In this document: positions 14,501 to 20,610 of the stretch, piece by piece
Layout: each line of letters begins with the position of its first letter
Position numbering within the stretch: position 1 is the first letter of the stretch
Source of the DNA: Spirochaetaceae bacterium
GTDB lineage: Bacteria; Spirochaetota; Spirochaetia; Treponematales; Breznakiellaceae
NCBI GenBank assembly: GCA_031255315.1
Contig: JAIRSS010000012.1
Location: 1 to 20,610, forward strand
Direction: 5' to 3'
Length of the DNA stretch: 20,610 nt
The notes under the pieces: model-generated
What the model was told of the DNA's origin: nothing
Seen by the model: only the letters and a program-made list of their open reading frames with translations
Database searches by the model: none
Position numbers and translations under genes: made by a program

Positions 14501-14529
14501 TTGAAAAAGCGGCGATTGATAGGGATAAT
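14501..14529 (+). promoter_or_regulatory. Promoter of the threonine aldolase-peptidase operon
   Basis: TTGAAA (14501-14506), a 17-base spacer and GATAAT (14524-14529) make a good sigma70-type match. The start would be near 14536, about 120 bases before the aldolase. A TTGGAACA motif lies in the leader at 14620-14627. Confidence 0.5.
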
Positions 14530-14658
14530 AAAACCCGCAGTTTCGCACGGCCAAAAAGTCTGGGAAACTACAAGAGGCTGATCCAAAACAGCACGCGTTG
14601 AGCCCACGGTCAATTCGTTTTGGAACAATCTCAATTTACAGGTTCCTAAGGGGAATAC

Positions 14659-15687
14659 ATGATTGATTTGCGGAGCGATACGGTAACCCAGCCTACGGAA
14701 GAGATGCGTAAGGCTATAGCCCAGGCGGAAGTAGGGGATGATGTGTACGGCGATGATCCTACGGTAAACAAATTGGAGGCCCTGGGGGCGGAACTGCTGG
14801 GTAAGGAGGCCGCTCTTTTTGTGCCTTCCGGAACCTTTGGGAACCAACTAGCCCTTTTCACCTGGTGCGGACGGGGGGCTGAGGTTATCCTGGGAGAGGA
14901 ATGCCACATCGTCCAGCATGAGGCGGGAGCGGCGGCGGTTATCGCCGGGGTGCAGACCCGGACTATACCGGCGCCGGACGGGGTTTTGCCGCCTGAAGCC
15001 GTCCGTTCCCGGTTGCGGAAGGGGGACCTCCACGCCCCGTCCACGTCCCTTATCTGCCTGGAAAACGCCCACTCTCTGGGGCGCGTTGTGTCCCTGGCGG
15101 ACATGGACGCGGTCCGCCGCATCGCCGGCGAATGGGGCTTGCCCGTGCATCTGGACGGCGCCCGTATTTTCAACGCCGCCGCGGCCCTGGGGGTTGAAGC
15201 AAAGGAAATCGCCGCCCGTGCGGATTCGGTGATGTTTTGCCTGTCCAAAGGGCTTTGCGCGCCCGTGGGGTCCATTCTGGCAGGCCCGAAAGAATTTGTG
15301 GATGCGGCCCGTCTTAAACGGAAAATCATGGGCGGCGCTATGCGCCAAGCGGGGATACTTGCCGCGGCGGGAATCGTAGCCCTGACCCGCCAAACGGCGC
15401 GTCTTGCGGAAGATCATCTGCGGGCGAAGGAACTGGCCCGGAGTCTCGCCGGAATTCCCGGCATAGAGATTCGTCCGGAGGAAACGGACATTAATATGGT
15501 GTTCTTCGCGTTTCCTCCGGCCCGGAGTCCCGGCGCGGCGGCGCGAATCACGGAGCTGTTCAAGGCTCAGGGGATACTCATCAATCCCCCGGATGAAGGG
15601 ATGTTCAGGTTTGTTACCCACTACTGGATAGGGGGCCGGGAACTGGAAACCATAACCGCGGCCTGCCGGGAAGCGTTTCAATCATGA
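14659..15687 (+). CDS. ltaE: Low-specificity L-threonine aldolase
   Basis: A PLP-dependent fold-type I enzyme that splits L-threonine or L-allo-threonine to glycine and acetaldehyde in the cytosol. The 342 residues match the family. MIDLRSDTVTQPTEEMRKA at the start and VGDDVYGDDPTVNKLE (25-40) are diagnostic. His83 should stack on the cofactor ring, Asp166 in HLDGARIFN contacts its nitrogen, and Lys197 in CLSKGLCAPVGS forms the Schiff base. AAGGGG at 14647-14652 is the ribosome site. The stop codon overlaps the next start (ATGA), so translation of the peptidase is coupled to it. Glycine from this reaction could feed glycine metabolism, and the peptidase neighbour hints at a joint role in amino-acid supply. 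Confidence 0.93.
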   Translation: MIDLRSDTVTQPTEEMRKAIAQAEVGDDVYGDDPTVNKLEALGAELLGKEAALFVPSGTFGNQLALFTWCGRGAEVILGEECHIVQHEAGAAAVIAGVQTRTIPAPDGVLPPEAVRSRLRKGDLHAPSTSLICLENAHSLGRVVSLADMDAVRRIAGEWGLPVHLDGARIFNAAAALGVEAKEIAARADSVMFCLSKGLCAPVGSILAGPKEFVDAARLKRKIMGGAMRQAGILAAAGIVALTRQTARLAEDHLRAKELARSLAGIPGIEIRPEETDINMVFFAFPPARSPGAAARITELFKAQGILINPPDEGMFRFVTHYWIGGRELETITAACREAFQS

Positions 15688-16802
15688 CCTGCCATGAAGC
15701 CCGGCGGGAACGGGTGTATGATCGCATGGCTCAGGAAGGGGTCGCCCTGGTCATGTTTGAAGATACCGAAGGCCGGCGGGACCCCGCAATACGCTGGCTT
15801 ACCGGCCAGCCGGGGGACGCGCTTCTCTTCCTTTCAGTAGACAAACAAGCTGTGCTGGTTCCCTGGGACATCAATATAGCCAAACTCTACGCCGATGCGG
15901 ACTTCGTCATCCCCTATGCCGAATTCTGCCGCCAAAACGTCCAAGCCATCCTCGGCGCGTTGGAATTCCTCAAGATTCCCTATGGTTCCCGGATTGAGAT
16001 ACCTATGGACACTTCCTACCGTATGTTTCTCCGGTTTGTAGAGGAGATTACGAATTTTGATGTGCTCTGCCAGAACGGGGGGGTGCATGAGGCGGTCCGG
16101 GAATTGCGGACCATCAAGGACGAGGCGGAGATACGCATTTACATGCAGGCTTCGGCGATCACAAACGAGATTATCGATCTTTTGGAAGATGCGGTACGGT
16201 CCGAAAAGCTCAAGACCGAAACCGACGTGGCGCTTTTCATTGAGGCGGAAGCCCGCAGCCGGGGATGTGAAGGGATGGGGTTCGAGACCTTAGCAGCCGG
16301 ACCGGGCCGGAGTTTCGGCATCCACGCGTTCCCGGCTTACACCAGCGCCGCCTTTACCGGGCCGGGTCTCGCTATCCTGGACTTCGGCTTGAAACTTCAA
16401 GGCTACACTACGGACGTTACCCTTACCTTTGTCCGGGGCCCGCTGGCCAAAGCCCAGGAACGGCTCCTTTCCCTTACCGAAAAGGCGTACAAACTGGCCC
16501 TCTCTCTGGTGGCCTGCGGCGCGGAAACCCTGACGGCGGCGGCGGCGGTGGACGCCCTTTTCGGTAAATCCGGCAAGACCATGCCCCACGGCCTGGGCCA
16601 CGGCATAGGGCTGGAAGCCCACGAAGCGCCTTTCCTGCGCAACCGCGCCGGCAGCGCCCGGCAGTTCCAGGCCGGTATGATTTTTACCCTGGAACCCGGC
16701 CTTTACGATCCCGTACATGGCGGCTGCCGCTTGGAAAACGACATCCTCCTTACCGGTTCCGGTGCCGAGGTGCTGACCCAAGCCAGGATTATCCGGTTGT
16801 AG
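15684..16802 (+). CDS. M24-family metallopeptidase (Xaa-Pro aminopeptidase/dipeptidase type)
   Basis: A 372-residue pita-bread-fold peptidase. A creatinase-like N-terminal domain (about 1-135) precedes the catalytic domain. All five metal ligands are visible: Asp233 (ILDFG), Asp244 (YTTDVTLTF), His306 (GLGHGIGLEAHE), Glu337 (TLEPGLY) and Glu351 (RLENDIL). It should bind two Mn or Co ions and cleave N-terminal residues ahead of proline, or Xaa-Pro dipeptides; the exact specificity cannot be read. There is no signal peptide, so it is cytosolic. It starts inside the aldolase stop codon and overlaps the convergent minus-strand gene by 14 bases at its 3' end, with no room for a separate terminator. 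Confidence 0.88.
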   Translation: MTCHEARRERVYDRMAQEGVALVMFEDTEGRRDPAIRWLTGQPGDALLFLSVDKQAVLVPWDINIAKLYADADFVIPYAEFCRQNVQAILGALEFLKIPYGSRIEIPMDTSYRMFLRFVEEITNFDVLCQNGGVHEAVRELRTIKDEAEIRIYMQASAITNEIIDLLEDAVRSEKLKTETDVALFIEAEARSRGCEGMGFETLAAGPGRSFGIHAFPAYTSAAFTGPGLAILDFGLKLQGYTTDVTLTFVRGPLAKAQERLLSLTEKAYKLALSLVACGAETLTAAAAVDALFGKSGKTMPHGLGHGIGLEAHEAPFLRNRAGSARQFQAGMIFTLEPGLYDPVHGGCRLENDILLTGSGAEVLTQARIIRL

Positions 16803-17244
16803 AAAGGGCTTGAACGAGTTCCCGCGCTTTCTGGTCGGCTTCCATGACGAGTTCCCCGCCGGCGTCCCCGTAACGAATCACCAGGAGGGGCGGCCGGGGG
16901 AGGAATATCTTTTTGAGCCAGGATTTCTCTATTTTGAGTTCTATTGACGCCATGCGGTCTTTGGGGATGAAAAGGGTTTTTTCCTTAGGAGCTTCTTCAC
17001 CGGAGGAAACTCGGGCCAGGGTCTGTATCCAGCCTTCGTGAGGGAAGTGATGAAACCGAAAGCCCCCTGATGTGGCGATGAGGAGGCCCCAGAGCGGGGT
17101 CCTTGGGGGGAGGTCGAACTCTTCCCATCCGGAACGGTATTGGCCCAGGGTATAGGCAAGGACCTTTTCGCCGCATTTTTCCTCGTAGTCTTTCCAGAAG
17201 CGGGCCGGGTCCGTCCCCTTTTTTTGATTACCAAGTCCGAACAT
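16789..17244 (-). CDS. Conserved-looking hypothetical protein
   Basis: A 151-residue soluble protein with no recognised family. It has a predicted mix of strands and helices: WGLLIATSGGFRFHHFPHE (about 52-70), KTLFIPKDRMASIELKIEK (about 89-107), PPLLVIRYGDAGGELVMEAD and a C-terminal helix. The alternation of short strands and one terminal helix could be a PH-like small-beta fold, but that is a guess. GAGG at 17255-17252 lies seven bases before the ATG. Its start codon is inside the 3' end of the 56-residue gene (17-base overlap), so the two are probably coupled. Its 3' end overlaps the convergent peptidase. Confidence 0.65.
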   Translation of the reverse strand: MFGLGNQKKGTDPARFWKDYEEKCGEKVLAYTLGQYRSGWEEFDLPPRTPLWGLLIATSGGFRFHHFPHEGWIQTLARVSSGEEAPKEKTLFIPKDRMASIELKIEKSWLKKIFLPRPPLLVIRYGDAGGELVMEADQKARELVQALSTTG

Positions 17245-17398
17245 AGCGCCGCCTCATATCCCGGATGTCAAGGACGCTGCGTCCGGTTCCCTGCCATCTG
17301 GTAATAACCAAGCCCCCGGCCTTAACCGGCAGCTCCGGTTTTTCTCCCGCCGTGAGGGTGCAGGCGGCAGGACACATGATACAGGAAAAAGTTCGCAT
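17228..17398 (-). CDS. Small Cys-rich protein with CxxCPxxC motif (56 residues)
   Basis: A frame starting MRTFSCIMCPAACTLTAGEK and ending RRRYVRTW. GGAGG (17408-17404) is five bases before the ATG, a strong ribosome site. Cys6, Cys9 and Cys13 make a CxxCPxxC cluster like the N-terminus of DUF1667 proteins, which accompany FAD-dependent oxidoreductases. The rest does not follow that family and lacks its second Cys cluster, so this may be a truncated relative or a metal/Fe-S mini-protein. It overlaps the next gene by 17 bases and lies right beside repeat copy 3, which could have replaced its original promoter. Coding is supported by the ribosome site and overlap, not by homology. Confidence 0.5.
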   Translation of the reverse strand: MRTFSCIMCPAACTLTAGEKPELPVKAGGLVITRWQGTGRSVLDIRDMRRRYVRTW

Positions 17399-17449
17399 CA
17401 GTACCTCCGTATACTATCAATTACGAGGAGTTTATTACGATTCGCGCAT

Positions 17450-17565
17450 AAAACCCCCAATCGCCGATCAGATGATTCTTTACTCTCCAAACTCCGTCGG
17501 ACCGGAGGTCCGCAACACGCCGGTTAATCGGGATTTTTGCGTTACTATTGATGCAAAAATCCACA
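17450..17565 (-). repeat. Dispersed structured repeat, copy 3 (near full length, inverted)
   Basis: Read on the minus strand it follows copy 1 from TGTGGATTTTTGC to GGGGTTTT. The first stem (17532-17542 and 17551-17561) has one G/A change that turns a G-C pair into a G-U pair. The second stem (CGGACC/GGTCCG, 17498-17512) is intact, while its three-base loop differs. Change in the loop with a kept stem suggests the folded form matters. Confidence 0.75.
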
Positions 17566-17651
17566 AATGCCAGGCTGCTAGGAATTGACCATTGATCCGG
17601 TTGACCACACATTCCGAGCGCGGGTTTGGAACAGCCTCCATAGGCGCTTAT

Positions 17652-17695
17652 TATAGCGGACGCGGCCAAAACAAACTATAGCGCGGGCCAAAACA
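17652..17695 (+). repeat. Imperfect tandem repeat upstream of the dehydratase operon
   Basis: TATAGCG starts at 17652 and again at 17677, each followed within 12 bases by GGCCAAAACA (17664-17673 and 17686-17695). The pair lies about 60-100 bases before the -35 of the operon promoter, a place suited to an activator site. Confidence 0.4.
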
Positions 17696-17752
17696 GAGGC
17701 GGTTGCCCATGTTCAACATACGACGCGGCGGGCGGCCCCGGCATGATTTCTG

Positions 17753-17781
17753 TTGCAAAATATCAAACCCTCCCCTATACT
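17753..17781 (+). promoter_or_regulatory. Promoter of the dehydratase-permease operon
   Basis: TTGCAA (17753-17758), a 17-base spacer and TATACT (17776-17781) form a near-consensus sigma70 promoter, with a start near 17788 and a 50-base leader. The tandem AGCAGTTAGCAGTT immediately downstream of the start could be an operator. Confidence 0.65.
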
Positions 17782-17838
17782 AACTTATACATAACTCTCA
17801 GCAGTTAGCAGTTAACTATTCAATCAAGGAGAATACCT

Positions 17839-19032
17839 ATGAAGATTGTAAGTGTGGACGTGATCGCCCTGGCGAAAGATCCCGGCTGTCTCTCCCGGCC
17901 TGTGTTGTGCCATATCAACACCGACGAGGGGATACGGGGCCTTGGGGAAGCCGGAGTGGCCATAGGAACCGGCGCCCCGGCGGCGTTTGAGCAGCTCAAG
18001 GACCTTGCCCCCATGATCATCGGGATGGACCCGCTGGAACATGAAGTCATCTGGGAAAAGATGTTCCATCAATCCTTTTGGGCCCAGGGGAACGGGGCTA
18101 TCGTTATGGCGGCTATCAGCGCCATTGATATTGCCGTTTGGGACATCAAGGCAAAGGCGGCGAACCTTCCCCTGTATAAACTCTTGGGGGGGAAACACCG
18201 GGACAAGCTCCGAACTTACGCAAGCCAACTGCAATTCGGCTGGGGGGTGGAGAAATTTCTGCCCTTCAAGGGGACGAGCGGAGGCCCGGCTTTTTACGCC
18301 GACGCGGCCCGGAAGGCGGCGGCCCAGGGTTATGACGCGATTAAGGCCAATTTTGTCCGGTTCGACAAAAACGGAAACATCCTCCCCTATACCGCAACTA
18401 CCGGATATATCGACCGGGACATGATGAAACTCGCGGAAGAACGCATCCGGGCGACCCGGGACGCGGTTGGCCCCGATGTCGATATTATCATGGAGAATCA
18501 CGCCATGACCGACGCCTCCACAGCGATCCAGATCGGAAAGATGGCGCGGGATTACGGGATCATGTTCTACGAGGAAGGGACGCCTCCCCTGAACCCCGGA
18601 GTGATGAAAAAAATAGCCCGGGCCATTGATATTCCCCTGGCCACCGGGGAACGCACGTATACCCGCTGGGGCTTTCTGCCCTTCCTGGAGAATCATTCCC
18701 TCCACATCATCCAGCCGGACATAGGAAACTGCGGGGGCATAACCGAGGCAAAGAAGATCTGCGATATGGCCGCCGTCTACGACGTGAGCGTGCAAACCCA
18801 TGTTTGTTCAAGCCCGGTGAGCGTGGCCATATCCCTGCACCTGGAAGCGGCGGTTCCCAACTTCATCATCCATGAGCACCACATCTGCAATACCCTGCCC
18901 TCCACCATCGCCGAGTGCAAGTACGACTACCAGCCTGAAAAGGGGTACTTCGCCATACCGGAGATTCCCGGCCACGGCCAGGAATTGTCAGAAAGCGCCT
19001 TGAAAACAGCGCGCATTGAAACTATCAAGTAG
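17839..19032 (+). CDS. Enolase-superfamily (mandelate racemase/muconate lactonizing type) acid-sugar dehydratase
   Basis: A 397-residue cytosolic enzyme with the N-terminal capping domain (1-125, including WDIKAKAANLPLYKLLGGK) and a barrel. Mg2+ ligands are Glu219 (IIMENH), Glu245 or Glu246 (FYEEG) and Glu271 (ATGERTYTRWGF). The E-N-H motif puts His221 where galactonate dehydratases have their acid His. His321 (QTHVCSSPVS) with Asp294 forms the second dyad. Lys169 is present, but the second Lys of a racemase KxK is Asn171. This pattern fits an aldonate or related acid-sugar dehydratase (DgoD/ManD/RspA-like) rather than a racemase. The substrate is not readable. AAGGAG at 17826-17831 is the ribosome site. 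The permease starts nine bases after the stop, so they form one operon. Confidence 0.85.
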   Translation: MKIVSVDVIALAKDPGCLSRPVLCHINTDEGIRGLGEAGVAIGTGAPAAFEQLKDLAPMIIGMDPLEHEVIWEKMFHQSFWAQGNGAIVMAAISAIDIAVWDIKAKAANLPLYKLLGGKHRDKLRTYASQLQFGWGVEKFLPFKGTSGGPAFYADAARKAAAQGYDAIKANFVRFDKNGNILPYTATTGYIDRDMMKLAEERIRATRDAVGPDVDIIMENHAMTDASTAIQIGKMARDYGIMFYEEGTPPLNPGVMKKIARAIDIPLATGERTYTRWGFLPFLENHSLHIIQPDIGNCGGITEAKKICDMAAVYDVSVQTHVCSSPVSVAISLHLEAAVPNFIIHEHHICNTLPSTIAECKYDYQPEKGYFAIPEIPGHGQELSESALKTARIETIK

Positions 19033-19041
19033 GAGATCGCT

Positions 19042-20382
19042 ATGCCGGATGAAAAACAGATGCAAAAAAAAGGCCTGGGCCTGGTGTCCCTCGTAGCCCT
19101 GGCCGCTGGACAGGTTATCGGCGCGGGGGTGGTAACCCTCGTTGGGGCGGCGGTGAGCCTCACCGGGCGGGCGGTGTGGCTTGCCTATGCCGGCGCGGTG
19201 TTTATGGGATTTTTTATCATCCTTCCCTATCTCATACTCAGCAGTATGATCCGGGTGAAAGGAGGTTCCTATACCTTTGTGGCAACCCTGCTGGGTGAAA
19301 AAATGGGAGGGCTTTTCGGCATGGCCTTTACCATGAACGTCTTCGCCACCGGCATGATCGGCCTGGGATTCGGGCAATACTTTGCCGCCCTTTTCCCCGG
19401 CGCCAACGTGCGCCTCGTGGCGGTTGTCACCATTTCGGTCTTCTTCGTCTTTAACCTGTTGGGCGTGAACTTTATGTCGAAGATTCAGAATGTCCTGTCC
19501 ACTACCCTGATCTGCGGCCTCTTGCTCTTTGTGATTACCGGCATTGGGAAACTGGAGCCTGGCGTGATGGATGTCGGCGCCCCCGGTTACTTCTTGGACG
19601 GCTCCAAGGGGTTTTTCGCGGCAATCGTACTCCTCGTCTATTCCTGTTACGGCTACTCCTTTGTAGTCGCCTACAGTAAGGAAGCGGAGAAGCCGAAACG
19701 GGATGTTCCCTTTGCCATGATAATCACTGCGGGGATACTGCTGATCCTCTATTCCGTCATCGCCCTGGTTGATTCGGGCGTGCTTCCCATCTCGGAAGTG
19801 GCGGGACAGCCCCTGACCGCGGTGGCCCGGCAGATCATGCCGCTCCCCCTATACTACGCCTTTGTAATAGGCGGCCCCCTCATGGCGATTGCCACCACCC
19901 TGAACTCGTCCTACACGGTTTTCTCCCGGCCCTTCCACCAGATGACCGCTGACGGCTGGTTCCCCACGGGGCTTGCCCGGACGAACCGCTTTGGTTCGCC
20001 CTATCTGATCCTGACGATCATTTACGTCATCGCCATAGCGCCCATCGTCTTCGGCTTTTCGATTCAAATGATCACCACCAACACGGTGCTGATTGGCCGG
20101 GTCGCCGATGTGGTGGCGGTCTGCGCGGTTATGACTCTTCCCGCCAAACTGCCCGACGCCTGGGAGAACCGCTACTTTAAAGGCATGTCCAAGAACCTGT
20201 TTTACTTCCTCATGGGCCTGAGCCTTGTGGTAATGCTTCTCTGTATCGCTATGTCTTTTAACAGCCTGGCCCAATCCAACGTGGTTGTAACCGTCGCCCT
20301 AGTAGCTGTGTTCCTGATCTACGCCACACTGCGCCAGAAGACCGGCAAGGTGAGTATGCAGAAGAGCTATGAGCTGCAATAA
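19042..20382 (+). CDS. APC-superfamily permease
   Basis: A 446-residue inner-membrane transporter with twelve predicted helices (about 13-35, 45-68, 88-112, 124-141, 151-168, 189-211, 222-244, 270-290, 318-338, 345-365, 385-405 and 413-430). TM1 has the unwound GQVIGAGV substrate loop. The loop SRPFHQMTADGWFP (295-308) is the APC motif usually read R-x-A-x-DG-x-P. The family mostly carries amino acids or amines by proton symport or exchange. Its tight linkage to an acid-sugar dehydratase leaves open a sugar-acid or N-acyl compound as cargo. The ribosome site (AGGAGA, 19031-19036) overlaps the dehydratase stop. The protein looks intact. Confidence 0.88.
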   Translation: MPDEKQMQKKGLGLVSLVALAAGQVIGAGVVTLVGAAVSLTGRAVWLAYAGAVFMGFFIILPYLILSSMIRVKGGSYTFVATLLGEKMGGLFGMAFTMNVFATGMIGLGFGQYFAALFPGANVRLVAVVTISVFFVFNLLGVNFMSKIQNVLSTTLICGLLLFVITGIGKLEPGVMDVGAPGYFLDGSKGFFAAIVLLVYSCYGYSFVVAYSKEAEKPKRDVPFAMIITAGILLILYSVIALVDSGVLPISEVAGQPLTAVARQIMPLPLYYAFVIGGPLMAIATTLNSSYTVFSRPFHQMTADGWFPTGLARTNRFGSPYLILTIIYVIAIAPIVFGFSIQMITTNTVLIGRVADVVAVCAVMTLPAKLPDAWENRYFKGMSKNLFYFLMGLSLVVMLLCIAMSFNSLAQSNVVVTVALVAVFLIYATLRQKTGKVSMQKSYELQ

Positions 20383-20405
20383 GCCGTTGACCGGCAGGCC
20401 GTAAA

Positions 20406-20462
20406 AACAGGGAACCCGGGTCCTTTGGGGCCGTGCGCCAGCAGACCCGGCGTTCCCTGTTT
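20406..20462. terminator. Long imperfect hairpin after the permease
   Basis: AACAGGGAAC-CCGGGTC pairs with GACCCGG-CG-TTCCCTGTT with a 22-base loop. The plus-strand tail has only three T, whereas the minus strand has a TTTTTAC tail, so it ends plus-strand transcripts weakly and minus-strand transcripts better. It is probably the operon's terminator or a processing stop. Confidence 0.55.
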
Positions 20463-20550
20463 GGCGGCGCATCCTGCATGTTTCAACCCCGATTGGAACG
20501 GACGCCCGCCGGAACCGGACGCGGCGAGGTAGCGTGAATTGAAAAAAGCC

Positions 20551-20578
20551 GGTATAGTTGGAACAGAACCACTATGCC
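20551..20578. promoter_or_regulatory. Inverted repeat over the start of the last gene (possible operator)
   Basis: GGTATAGT (20551-20558) and ACTATGCC (20571-20578) are inverted with one G-T mismatch. The left arm contains a TATAGT -10-like hexamer and the right arm covers the ATG at 20574. A GntR-type regulator binding here would control its own gene. Confidence 0.4.
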
Positions 20579-20610
20579 AATCGAAAAAATACAGAAGCAG
20601 CGTATCGCGG
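20574..20610 (+). CDS. Start of a probable GntR/FadR-type regulator (partial)
   Basis: Only the first twelve codons are in the window: MPIEKIQKQRIA. Many FadR-subfamily GntR repressors begin with a similar 'M-x-F-E-P-I-K-K-Q-R-V-S' segment before the winged helix. It follows the dehydratase-permease operon, as such regulators of sugar-acid genes often do, and an inverted repeat covers its start. The ribosome site (GGAAC) is weak, and if the TATAGT at 20553 is the -10 the message would have almost no leader. The identity is a guess from a few residues. Confidence 0.4.
   Translation, partial: MPIEKIQKQRIA

Larger units (their letters stand above)
17399..17838. other. Divergent intergenic region with repeat copy 3 and the dehydratase promoter
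   Basis: It contains the 56-residue gene's ribosome site, repeat copy 3 (17450-17565), a TTGGAACAGCC motif (17626-17636), an imperfect pair of TATAGCG...GGCCAAAACA repeats (17652-17695), the operon promoter (17753-17781) and a tandem AGCAGTT repeat (about 17800-17813) just after its start. No gene is seen. Confidence 0.5.

Noticed and set aside
17265..17588. 107-codon plus-strand frame
   Set aside because: It is antisense to the small Cys-rich gene and then runs through repeat copy 3, with no ribosome site or family resemblance.

Overview
The window reads as a chromosomal segment of a GC-rich spirochaete, most likely a termite-gut-type treponeme. The support is the style of the genes, not a marker gene: an Rpn/PD-(D/E)XK 'transposase' with the C-terminal helix common in Treponema, several treponeme-like lipoproteins, a secreted HEAT-repeat protein, a PTS EIIA protein and clear AGGAG ribosome sites. 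No rRNA, tRNA or CRISPR array was recognised, so the placement is an inference.

Layout. Bases 1-385 hold a structured stretch, a good sigma70-type promoter (164-192) and a 13-bp inverted repeat in front of a plus-strand run: glycogen debranching enzyme (386-2548), a HAD-type 5'-nucleotidase (2595-3221) and a B12-binding radical SAM protein (3363-4793). A PTS EIIA-2 protein (4975-5421) with its own leader follows, closed by a bidirectional terminator. A secreted HEAT-repeat protein (minus, 5537-6706) is divergent from a cytosolic GH5 glycosidase of the glucosylceramidase/steryl-glucosidase type (7033-8916).

The middle (about 8.9-13.4 kb) is the accessory part. It has a dispersed structured repeat (three copies: 8949, 11947 and 17450), an Rpn-family nuclease between 23-bp direct repeats (9351-10253), two minus-strand lipoproteins (10455-11672 and 12076-12945) and the frameshifted remains of an integrase-type transposase (12979-13236).

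The right part is metabolic. A CorA-type magnesium channel (13483-14472) is preceded by a 47-codon leader ORF and two mutually exclusive hairpins, one of which would cover the corA ribosome site. Then come a coupled pair, L-threonine aldolase and an M24 Xaa-Pro-type peptidase (14659-16802), and convergent to them two overlapping minus-strand genes, one a 56-residue CxxCPxxC protein and the other unknown (17398-16789). An enolase-superfamily acid-sugar dehydratase and an APC-family permease form an operon (17839-20382) with a clear promoter. The window ends in the first codons of what looks like a GntR/FadR-type regulator with an inverted repeat over its start.

How the genes fit together: glycogen breakdown, PTS signalling, a glycosidase, a sugar-acid dehydratase with a permease, and amino-acid/peptide turnover fit a fermentative gut heterotroph. 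The most interesting signals are the corA leader, the dispersed repeat family, the Rpn cassette boundaries and the small Cys-rich ORF.
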